Shown here: positions 43,601 through 53,148 of the stretch, piece by piece | Position numbering within the stretch: position 1 is the stretch's first letter | Layout: each line of letters starts with the position of its first letter | Source of the DNA: Caenorhabditis remanei | Taxonomy: Eukaryota; Nematoda; Chromadorea; Rhabditida; Rhabditidae | Assembly: GCF_010183535.1 (NCBI RefSeq) | Contig: NC_071329.1 | Location: 17,002,879-17,066,878, forward strand | Reading direction: 5' to 3' | Length of the DNA: 64,000 nt | Made by a program: the position numbers and the translations under genes | Notes under the pieces: model-generated | The model's input: only the letters and a program-made list of their open reading frames with translations | Told to the model about the DNA's origin: nothing | Databases searched by the model: none

Positions 43601-45156
43601 TCAGTTGTGAAACAATATTTAATAATAATTTATTCAATCAATCTTTGTTGCGCGAGAAAAGAAAGAACCGGGCAAAAATTATAAGAACATACAACAAGAA
43701 GGGGTGAATAAATACGTAAGATGAGCTATAGGACCGGCAAAGAGTCCAGTGATAAAATTTTAGGAGAAATGGTCTGTAATGGCAGTTGGCGGAGTCGAGA
43801 CGCAAAATTTTGTTCGGTTACGGTTTTAGGGAAGGGTACGATTTTATCCCAGGTCTATTTATTGCTTACCAGAACGTTTTTAGGTGATTTCATAATCAGA
43901 AGCTCAGTGTTCCACTGGAAAATAAAGTTTTAACTACAGTTTTCAAAGAATAAATCATTATTCTTATTAAAAATCGAGTTTTGCCTGAAATTGAATATAC
44001 AGTACCGCTCAAAAGCATACTTGCAAAGCGCTGAGCCGGGTTTCATTAGAAAAATTAAATTTTTTAATTTTTCTGCAAAAAAAAAGTCGAATTTTCGACT
44101 AATGTACGTAGGATTTCTAACTGTTTTTGATAAAAATATCAAAAAATGTCAAAACGTTTTGTGAAAAAAAAGTGCTCATATTTTGAATCCGGATCTGGCT
44201 AATGAAACTCCCTCAAATCCACTCCAAGTACTTTATGACCACTCTAATTAGCCAGGAAAAAACGAAAAGTCAATTTGCCATTAGCAAATCAAAGAACAAT
44301 TACTGATATGATAAGACCACAACGGTCAGCATAAACATTGAAAGTGTGCTATTCAGTTGTTCGTTCATCATTCCCTCATTCCCCTCATCCCCCCTATTTT
44401 CTTTTTCCATTGATGCAAAGTAGAATGAAGCGGAGAAGAAGGAGAGAGGGGGGACAGCTTCAAGCGCACTCGGTCGTCGTGGTGATAAGGGAAAAAGAAG
44501 ATAGAGACAGGCACGGACAAGCACGGACGTCAACCAAAAATGGGCTGCTGCTGGTCAACTGGATAGAGATTAGAAAGGTGAGCTAAACTGGAGATAGTGT
44601 GGGATTAGATTATCAAGTGAAAAAGATAGTGGGGGAAATGTGGAAACTGAGAAAAGTGTGCGCGCCCTCATGTGATATGTTTATAATCTCCTGCCCGAAG
44701 AGAGCCGGCTCAAAAAAAGAGCCCCGGTGCCAGTCTTCCATGAGCCAATAGAGCACGTGCAACCACATTTCAATTCTTCTCGCTTTTTGCTATCTTCTAG
44801 GATTTTTAATTGATTTGAATAATTTTGAAAGTCATCTGAAGAGAATGTCTATTTCAATTAGTGGCATCTTAGTTAAATTGTTATCAATTTCTCTGAAAAT
44901 CGGCTTAATGACAGACTCAAATACGCTGAATCTGATACGCTTTACCGTTTTTCGATATCGCTTCTGAAAACCAGGTTATGGATAAAAATCAATCTGGGTG
45001 TCTTCTTGTTTATCTCGCTCTCTTCCTCTCTCTCTCTTCATCCCTCTCCTCCGTGCCCTCCGTGCCATCTCCTCCGTGCCATCTGTCTGTCCCGATGTCT
45101 TTTGTATCTCATCGTCAATATCTCATTTTCTAGATTTTCCCGAAATCTCCTTCTCA
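40652..45156. other. 4.5-kb region between divergent genes O and P
   Basis: No gene is recognised. It contains a GATGTCCGGACA-type repetitive stretch (40770-40960), and an AT-rich part (41000-41900) with many TTTTGAAAAAT-like words. Homopurine runs lie near 42050-42200 and 42940-43020. At about 43225-43460 there is a repeat with CCCGGCTC/GAGCCGGG ends also seen in unkempt introns (about 18232-18425). A CR1-like LINE tail (43612-43860) and a half-end of the TA-type MITE (43990-44010) follow. The open frame at 42756-43247 (-) shows no domain and runs through low-complexity sequence. Both promoters must lie at the edges. Confidence 0.45.
43612..43860 (-). mobile_element. CR1-like LINE 3' tail, second copy
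   Basis: About 240 bases match 29693-29945, including CATACAACAAGAAGGGGTGA and GGTTACGGTTTTAGGGAAG, and end in the same ATT-repeat tail on the minus strand. Confidence 0.65.
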
Positions 45157-47298
45157 ATGCTTCCAACTATCCCTAATGAGCGGAAGAGACCTGCTGAATC
45201 TGGTGAAGAACCGGATGCAGGGCCAAAAATAGCCCCGGCTCCAGAAGTACCTGAAGAACCAGAAATCATCGAGATCCCAATCTACAATCGCACTCAAGAT
45301 TTCACGTCGAACTCCGACCCAAACCTGTCGGATTGTGTCCTTGTGGCGGATGGTCGGAAGTTCTACGCCGATAAAAAAGTGAGTTTAGGATTATAACCTT
45401 CTTACCCAGTAAATTTATATATTTCCAGAATCTCGCCCGTCACTCTCTGGTTTTAAACAAAATGTTTTTCGGGCCGTCTTCCAACCAGGACGAAATAAAA
45501 CTAGACGACGTAACTGAGGAGACTCTCCAGAAATTCCTGGAGCTCAGTGTGGGCTGTCAAGGCGTTCTCAGTGGTAATCCTCTGAAATCTCAGACTCTAT
45601 GCAAGAAAAAAATTTCAGATACAAACGTCGAGGGAGTCGTAAAACTCGCCCATAAATGGAGTGCTCCAGTGATAAAAGAGGCTTGCGGGGAGTACGTGTC
45701 TAAAGAATGTTCACTTTCACTTGAAAAGAAATTGGAACTCGCTTCGCTGTTCCGATTGAGTGATAAGGTCAAGGTGAGCAGTGTGAGGCTCCCGGGACGA
45801 TTCGGGATATTTCCCGGGAAGTTTCCCGGGAAATTTCCCGAGAATTTTCCGGGAAATTTTCGGTAAAAATTTCCCGATAGCTTCCCGGGAAATTCCCGGG
45901 AAATTTCCCGGTTACTTCCCGGGAAATTACCGGGAAATTTTCGGTAAAAATTTCCCGGGAATTTCCCGGGAAATTTCCCGAAATTTATAGTTCCGGGAAG
46001 TAAACTTCCCGGGAAATTCCCGGGAAATTTCACTTACGTACAAATCTAACAACCAGGGTTCGATCCCCACTCGTGCCAAAACTTTTTTGTTTTTTGTTTT
46101 TGACTTTTTGGTACCAATCTGATAACCAGGGTTCGATCCCCACTCGTGCCAAAACTTTTTTGTTTTTTGTTTTTGACTTTTTGGTACCAATCTGATAACC
46201 AGGGTTCGACCCTTCCGGTGTCAAACCTTTTTCCATTTCATTTCTTGATTTTTGGTACCATTCTGAAACCATTTCAGAACAAAAAAAACATTTTTAGATT
46301 ACAAGTGTCTATTTTCAGAACAGTCCTTCTCCGAAAAAGCAACTTTGGTCTTCAGATTTTTACCAAAAACCAAAAATGAAATGAAAAACAGCTTTGACAC
46401 CAGTGGGGATCGAACCCCGGTTGTCAGATTGGTACCAAAATGTTAATAACAAAAAACAAAAAAGTTTTGGCACGAGTGGGGATCGAACCCCGGTTGTCAG
46501 ATTGGTACCCAAAGTAGTTCTCAGTAATTTCCCGAAAAAAATCCCGGATTTCCCGAACTTCCCGAAAATTTCCCGGGAAATTTTCGGGAAAATTTCCCGG
46601 TATTTCCCGGGAAGTTCGGGAGCTTCCCGGAACTTTACCGGGAAATTTTCAGTAAAAATTTCCCGGTAATTTCCCGGGAAATTTCCCGAAACAGCATTTC
46701 CCGGGAGACTCACACTGAAGGTGAGCATGAAATAAACGTCTGGGTTCCTCTAATCCCTGTGTTCTGGAGCGCTGCGGTCGCGTCGCGGTCAAAAAGAAAT
46801 TACCTTATACCAGCGGATTAATATGTGGCTACTCAAAAGAGATTAAATAAAGAGTCATATTTCAAGTCATGACAATTTTTAAATCCATCGTTTCAGACTT
46901 CATTGGTCTCCTCAATAAAAGATTGGACAATTTTGGACTCTATTAAAGACTCAACGATCACAATCGGCCATGACACATGTCTCATGAATCTACTGTTCAA
47001 CAAATGCATGGAGCTTCAAAAAAATCAACCAGTAGCTGTTAATACAGCTCAACCACTTGTCCCGCAGGCTCTACCACAGGTCTCGCGGGCTCTAGTCGCT
47101 TTTCCTATTCCGCTTCCAATTCCGCCACTAAGAGGCCAACAAAATTACGAAGAATATCGTCGAAGAGTGCGCGAGAGAATAGAGCAACATTCTGTCGATG
47201 AACACATGTACAATAGAAGAGGACCAAGAACACCACCACCGGCGGGAATTCCAGACTTCATTCATATTCCACAAGAAAGAGACTATCTACGTTTTTAA
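45157..47298 (+). CDS. BTB-domain protein, gene P, with hAT foldback in intron 3
   Basis: Exons 45157-45378, 45429-45573, 45619-45773 and 46897-47298 give 307 residues, in phases 0, 1 and 0. The acidic/Pro leader (PEVPEEPEIIEIPIYN) precedes the BTB domain (SNSDPNLSDCVLVADGRKFY, LNKMFFGPSSNQDEIKLDDV, LQKFLELSVG). The C-terminal motif is HDTCLMNLLFNKCMELQK, and the tail is Pro/Leu-rich, then basic (YEEYRRRVRERIEQHSVDEH). The third intron is 1.1 kb because a foldback transposon inserted across the splice donor; its target duplication supplies a donor on both sides. Paralogue O keeps an ordinary intron there. Start: first ATG after a TTTTCTAG acceptor. Confidence 0.84.
45779..46717. mobile_element. 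hAT-type foldback element inserted at a splice donor
   Basis: Ends CAGTGTGAGGCTCCCGGGA and TCCCGGGAGACTCACACTG are inverted, and perfect 8-base duplications AAGGTGAG flank it (45771-45778 and 46718-46725). CAGTG ends with 8-base duplications are characteristic of hAT elements. Outer arms consist of CCCGGGAAATTT units. Inner arms contain inverted copies of a unit of about 80-90 bases carrying GGTTCGATCCCCACTCGTGCC. No transposase is encoded. Confidence 0.88.
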
Positions 47299-48430
47299 CA
47301 ACCACCGAACATTATTCTACCACCACCACAACCCAATAATAGACCTCCCCAATGATTCTGAAGCTAACATAAGATGATTTTGCCACATTTTGCTTCTTTT
47401 CTACTTTTAATCTTTGCATAATCCAGATTTCCTTCTTATTCCCCATCAGGGCTGGGCAAATTATTTGACCACGTTTTAAATTCACCCTGACCGCACAACT
47501 TTGTTCACTGAATTGAGTCATCTAATGTAAGAATTGGTAATTAAAAGCAGCCGAGAAAGTTTCGAACAGATTGGTCAACTTTTACGAAGAATATCAAACA
47601 TTCAAAACAAGAATTCAAATAATTTGCCCAGCACTGATTCCCATGTTACTCATAGCTGTTCATTCTTTTATTTTCTCGATTTTTTCTCTTTTCTGCTCCA
47701 ATATTTAACTTTTCCATTTTCGTCTGACTGACCCGTTTTTTTTCATCGGAATCAATTTTGTTGCTACATTAATTGTTTAATGCATAATTTTTTTCTCTCT
47801 TAACTAAAATAATCTCTTGTGCAATTTTTTTTAGCATCATCTTATTTTACTTATAAATCCACCCTTTTACCCGAATAAATAAACTGACTGACTAGTGAGA
47901 GTTGCATGTGTTTTGTTCAGAATTATGAAAATTAGTCGCCTCTCTCTCTTTCTCTTTCTTTTTCCAGCAGAAATAGAAAAGATTAAAGAGAAGCAGAAAA
48001 GCGGAAAATTTTCGTCAGGTGCATTTCTCTCTCTCTGCAGATGTGAAATTAGGAAACTCTTGCGGTCGAAATTTTGAATCCAAAAGTATCTTTCTAATAC
48101 TCAACTCGGTGCTCCTTAATGAACAGAAGTGATGTCTAGCTGGATTCAGCCATCACTTTCAAAAAGCGCGGGAAAATCTGAAACTCTATTTTGAAAAATA
48201 TGTCCAATTAGAAAATACAAGGATAAAACGGTTCCAATGGGACTGGTAATAGGTAAAAACATAAAGAAAAATAGGTATGGAAAGCTTTATACTAATAGAT
48301 TCTGGATAATATATGATAGATAGAAATGATTTTTTGAGAACAATCGAACATGCAAACGTTTAAACTTTGAATCGGTTACAAAGTAGAACAAAAAAGGCAA
48401 TTGAGACAAGCAAGTTGAAAAAAAGCACAG
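47299..48430. other. Region between convergent genes P and Q
   Basis: Contains the hAT MITE at 47447-47636, pyrimidine-rich stretches (about 47650-47770 and 47935-48040) and otherwise AT-rich DNA. No gene is recognised. Confidence 0.4.
47447..47636. mobile_element. hAT MITE
   Basis: 190-base element with inverted ends CAGGGCTGGGCAAATTATTT and complement of CAGTGCTGGGCAAATTATTT. Flanks TTCCCCAT and ATTCCCAT are a near-perfect 8-base duplication. The CAGNGCTGGGCAA end is typical of hAT elements. It lies just downstream of gene P. Confidence 0.8.
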
Positions 48431-49593
48431 CTAGTTATAATTATGACCAGACAAACGAGCCCATTGATTGAATATGAGATCTCGCCTTGATTCTTGTTTT
48501 TTTATAGCCGCCAGGGCCTCGATCTGAAATATTGTAAAGGTTTTAGAAGATTTTGCAGGAAAACTTGTTATGTACCTTCAACTCCTCAAAATTATGGCGG
48601 ATTGAGAGAGCCAACTTGGTCTGGGGTCGCACTTTGTTTTGGTTGTCGGCCAGCAAGAATTTCTTGCATTTCTTAATGATGTGCTTGCACTCGAAACGAC
48701 CGCTCAGGTCGAAGACGGCTTCGACGGTGGTGTCTGTAAATAACTTGTTGGGAGTTTAAAATTCTTAGAACTAAAAACAATGCTCATTTGCCAAGAAAAT
48801 TTGTCGGAAATTGCCTAATTTCTAACACTCACCTTCAACGTCTTCCAACCCATGGACCACTTCCAAAAATTTCTGAAAGTCGTCTGCTGAGGCCTCTTTA
48901 ATTTCGATCTCCTCCTTCTTGGCCTCCTCAAATCCTCCATAAAACATACGATGGAAGAACTTGGAATGGAGGGCCAATTGCTGAAAAAACCAAAGTAAAA
49001 TTGAGATTTCATGAATGCGTTGAAGGCACGCCAGATTTTGTAAATTAGGTTTTCAGACAATAAGAAGTACCTCTTTATAGATTTGGTCTTACTTGTGAAA
49101 AGTTATGAAACGCGTCGAAGGTACGCCAGACTCGGGTTTTCTGAACAAAAAGGATACATTTTGGTGTCTGGCGTGCCTTCTTCGCCTGCCTCAGATTTTT
49201 TGAACAGAAAGAACACATTTTGGTGTTTTCGGGTTTTCCATCAATTTCAGAATCACGAAGAGCAAAAAATCTCATTTTTTTTGTTCACGTAGAGCTTCGT
49301 CCCCTCTACCACCAATACGATATCGTAGAGATGCCTCAGGTTTTTTGAACAAAAAGAACAAATTTTCGTGTCTGGCGTACCTTCTACGCTTTTTTCGAGT
49401 TTTTCATCAATTTCTGAGTCAAAAATCTCACTTTTTTGTTCACGTAGAACTTCTTCTCCTCCACCACCAGGACGACGTCGTGGAGATCGGGATCCGATCC
49501 ATCAAATGGGACAGCGTTCCTCTTTTTTGCTGCTGTAGGGTACGCCGGTGCTTCGCTTTGCCGCTTTGTTCCATTTGGTGTTGGATCAGACAT
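48431..49593 (-). CDS. BTB-domain protein with shortened last exon, gene Q
   Basis: Exons 49593-49432, 48980-48833, 48733-48576 and 48523-48431 give 186 residues. The leader (TPNGTKRQSEAPAYPTAAKK) and BTB domain (DPDLHDVVLVVEEKKFYVNK, FFHRMFYGGFEEAKKEEIEI, FQKFLEVVHG) are very close to genes R and S. The last exon starts like that of R (EALAAIK against KALETVK) but then diverges and stops after 30 residues. The LLxKSL motif is therefore missing, which may impair function. Intron 1 contains a relic copy of the 3' half of exon 1 (about 49275-49335). The gene belongs to the Q-R-S-T tandem series. Confidence 0.75.
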
Positions 49594-49847
49594 TGAGCTG
49601 AAAAAAAAATGGCGGAATTAGTGAAAATACATTATGAAAGTTGTGAGAATTAGAGATATCAAACGGTATCTGGTGAAAACCGAAAGTTCAAGAATTATGA
49701 AATAGACAAGAACTTAAAAAATATATATAGAATTGATTTTTTTGAAAACAATGGTAATAATGTTCACATAGTTTGAAATTGTTACAAAGTGAAACAGAAA
49801 AGAAAGAAAATTGCGTCGAGCAAGTATAATAATAGCATAAAAATTAT

Positions 49848-51035
49848 TTACGGACCGAGAGCCCTGACTCTGGCCATGATTCTTCGACTAGCTTCTCCAA
49901 CTCGTGCCCGAATGTCAATTTGACCCGGATCTTCCTCTCCCTGACGGAGCATACCACGGAGTAGGTCTTGCACATCACGCTCATCGTCTGAAGGAGTATC
50001 AATTGAAGCATTTCCACTGAGGTTCAACGATTTCTTCAGGAGCAACGACATTGTGGGATGGTCGAGGTCCTTGAGGTTGGCTGGGAGAATCGCTTTCATA
50101 TCCCATTTGGTCTTTACAGTCTCCAGGGCCTTGGTCTGAAACATTGTGAAGGTTTTTAGAAGATTTTGCTATGAAGTTACCTTCAATTCCTCAAAATGAT
50201 GTCGGATTGAGAGAGCCAACATGGTTTTGGGTGGCACCTGGTTTTTGGCCAGCAAGAATTTCTTGCATTTTTTGATGATGTGCTCGCAGTCGAAGCGATC
50301 ACTCAGGTCGAAGACGGCTTCCACGGCGGAGTCTGGAAAGGGGCTTGTTGGGAGTTTGAACTTTTGAGAACTATAAGATATGCTCTTTTTTTTGTTGGAA
50401 ATTGTCAAGTTTCTAACACTCACCTTCCAGGTCTTCCACCCCATGGACCACTTCCAAAAACTTCTGGAAGTCGTCCGCTGAGACCTCTTTGATCTCGATT
50501 TCTTCTTTCTTGGCCTCCTCGAATCCTCCATAAAACATCCGATGGAAGAACATAGAATGGAGCGCCAATTGCTGGAAAAAGTAGGGTAAAATTGAGATTT
50601 CAGAAACGCGTTAAAGGCACGCCAGATTTTCAAATTGAGATTTTCAAACCACAAAAAGTATCACTTTATAGATTTGGTTTCATTCCTAAATACGGTGAAA
50701 CGCGTCGAAGGTACGCCAGACTCAGGTTTTTTGAACAAAAAGGATACATTTTGGTTTCTGGCGCGCCTTTTTCGCGTGCCTCAGGTTTTTCGAACAAAAA
50801 GATCACATTTTTGTGTCTAGCGCGCCTTCTACGCTTTTTTTTTCGAGTTTTTTATCAATCTCAGAGTAAAAAATCTCACCTTCTTATTCACGAAGAACTT
50901 CTTCCCCTCCACCATCAATATGATGTCGAAGAGATTGGCATCCGATCCATCGAACTCGACGGCATTCATCTTTATTGGTGTGGTTGGGTGCGGGGTTACC
51001 TCGCGTTGTCGCTTTCTTCCACGTCTTCCAGACAT
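49848..51035 (-). CDS. BTB-domain protein, gene R
   Basis: Exons 51035-50880, 50571-50424, 50332-50181 and 50135-49848 give 247 residues, in phases 0, 1 and 0. A basic leader (GRRGRKRQREV) precedes the BTB domain (DANLFDIILMVEGKKFFVNK, FFHRMFYGGFEEAKKEEIEI, FQKFLEVVHGVEDLE). The helical part carries FDCEHIIKKCKKFLLAKNQ. The C-terminal motif is complete (AILPANLKDLDHPTMSLLLK, KSLNL), followed by an acidic linker and an Arg-rich end (RARVGEASRRIMARVRALG). Intron 1 shares GC-rich ACGCGTCGAAGGTACGCCAG segments with Q and S, showing that introns were duplicated together with exons. Confidence 0.87.
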
Positions 51036-51836
51036 TGAGCTGGAAAAAAATTGACGGAATTAGTGAAAATACAGAATAAAAGTTGTGAGAATGAGAGAAA
51101 AATATGAAACGATTCGGCTCTATTCCAGTTTAGATGTCTTTTTTTTTAAACGTCCTTTCAAAAATTTAGACGTCCCAAAAAACGTTTAAACGTCCCATAA
51201 AATGTTTAGACGTCCCTTGAAATCCCAAAACATAGTTCTGAAGATTTAGACGTCCCAAAAAACATTTAGGCGTCCCAAAAAATATTTAAACGTCTCAAAA
51301 AAATTTAGACGTCCCTTGAACACTTTCAGTGACTTTTAGTGTTGAAGGGACGCCGAAACATTTTTTGGGACGTTTAAATGTTTTTTGGGACGTTCAAATG
51401 TTTTTTGGGACGTCTAATTATTTAAAACCAAATTTTCGGACTTCAAGGGACGTCTCAATATTTAATGGGACGTCTAAATGTTTTAAGGGACTTTAAACAT
51501 TTTTGAACATATTTGGGATCCGAAAGGGCGTTTAAATGTTTTAAAGGACGTCTAACTGGTTCAAGGGACGTCTAAGTGTTTTAAGGGACGTCTAAGTGTT
51601 TTTTGGGACGTTCAAGTTTTTAAAGAACATCTAAACTGGAATAGAGCCAACGATTCAGAAGCAACCGGAAATTGCAGTTAAAAAGAGTAGTAAAAGTATT
51701 ATGAAAGTATCAAACGGTATCTGGTGATAACCGAAAGTTCGAGAATTATGAAATAGACGAAGAGTAATATTCAAAAAAGGTATTTGGTTTATTAGAAGAC
51801 CAAGAAAAGTATGATAAGTATAGAAAATTGGTTAGT
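51036..51836. other. Intergenic region between genes R and S
   Basis: Mostly occupied by the foldback element at 51116-51648. No gene is recognised. Confidence 0.5.
51116..51648. mobile_element. Foldback element with GGCTCT ends, copy 3
   Basis: Inverted ends GGCTCTATTCCAGTTTAGAT and ATCTAAACTGGAATAGAGCC, with perfect 8-base duplications AACGATTC (51108-51115 and 51649-51656). The interior is two inverted arrays of GACGTCCCAAAAAACATTTA-type units, about 20-25 bases each, as in copy 2. Non-coding. Confidence 0.9.
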
Positions 51837-52894
51837 CTATTCGACCATGGCTGCGAGCAAACGATGCGCAATAAGGGAACTCGCAATAGCAGACACTCCA
51901 GATAAATCATCTTGGGCGGAAGCAAAGCCTGATGTTATTCCAAACGATTTATCAAGAAGGATATTCATCGTCTCCTCATCGAACTCGTTTGTAGTATACA
52001 GATCTATTGCCTCTTCTGTTGTTGTGACTTTTGAGAGAACATTTTCCTGAAATGTTATTAAATTTATTTCATCATTATTTCAAGGAAAGCGAGTTACTTA
52101 CCTTCAACTGCTTCATGTCGTAGCGGACTGCCATTCTCAACAATTTGTTGGAAGACACGTTGTTGATTCCCATAAGATGCTCCTTGCACTTTTTGAGGAT
52201 GTGCTCGCAATCGAACCGATCAGCGAGCTCAATGAGCTCCTCGACGATGGAGTCTGGAATGAGAAAGGGATTTGTTGGGAGTTTGAAGATTTTAGAAAAA
52301 AATTGTCGGAAATTGCTCAAGAGCTAAGATTCACCGTTCACATATTCCAAGCCATGGACCACTTCCAAAAATTTCTGAAAGTCGTCTGCTGAGACGTCTT
52401 TGATTTCGATCTCCTCCTTCTTGGTCTCTTCGAATCCTCCATAAAACATGCGATGGAAGAACATGGAATGGAGGGCCAATTGCTGAAAAAAACAATGTGA
52501 AATTGAGATTTCATGAACGCGTTGAAGGCACGCCAGATTTTGAAATTTAGGTTTTCAGACAACAAGAAGCACCTCTTTATAGATTTGGTCTTATTTGTGA
52601 AAAGTTATGAAACGCGTCGAAGGTACGCCAGCCTCAGGTTTTTTGAACAAAAAGGGTACATTTTGGTGTCTGGCGCGCCTTCTACGCTTTTTTTTTCGAG
52701 TTTTTCATTAATTTCAGAGTCAAAAATCTCACTTTTTTGTTCACATAGAACTTCTTCTCCTCCACCGCCAAGATGACGTCGTAGAGATCGGGATCCGATT
52801 CATCGAATGCGACAGGATTTCTCTTTTTTGGTGCAGTTGGGTGCGCGGGTGCATCGCCTTTTCGCTTTGTTCCACGTGGAGATGGATCAGACAT
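51837..52894 (-). CDS. BTB-domain protein, gene S
   Basis: Exons 52894-52733, 52482-52335, 52253-52102 and 52046-51837 give 223 residues, in phases 0, 1 and 0. The leader (SPRGTKRKGDAPAHPTAPKK) matches Q. The BTB domain is intact (DPDLYDVILAVEEKKFYVNK, FFHRMFYGGFEETKKEEIEI, FQKFLEVVHGLEYVN). Exon 3 reads IVEELIELADRFDCEHILKK and is closest to gene T, whereas exon 2 is closest to Q and R. This mosaic suggests gene conversion or unequal exchange between neighbours. The C-terminal motif is DEETMNILLDKSFGI. The tail is small and Ala/Ser-rich, ending LLAAMVE. Confidence 0.85.
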
Positions 52895-53148
52895 TGAGCT
52901 GAAAAAAAAATGACGGAATTAGGAAAAATACAGTATGGAAGTTGTGAAAACGAGAGAAAAATATCAAATGATTCTAGTGCAACCTGAAATTGCAGTTAAA
53001 AAGAATGGTAAAAAGATATGAAGGTATCAAACGGTATCTAGTGATAACCGAAAGCTAAAAAATGATGAAATAAGCGAGAAGTAGTAAAAGGTATATGGTT
53101 TATGAGAAGGGTGCGGATCAGACAATTATGGTAATTATAGAAAATCCG

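Noticed and set aside
45590..46033. Open frame with FPGKFPGNF repeats
   Set aside because: It is a translation of the CCCGGGAAATTT arms of the hAT foldback, antisense to gene P.
46040..46510. tRNA genes suggested by GGTTCGATCCCCACTCGTGCC
   Set aside because: No A box or D-arm at the right distance and no acceptor-stem 5' half; the units are tandem and inverted repeats inside a transposon.
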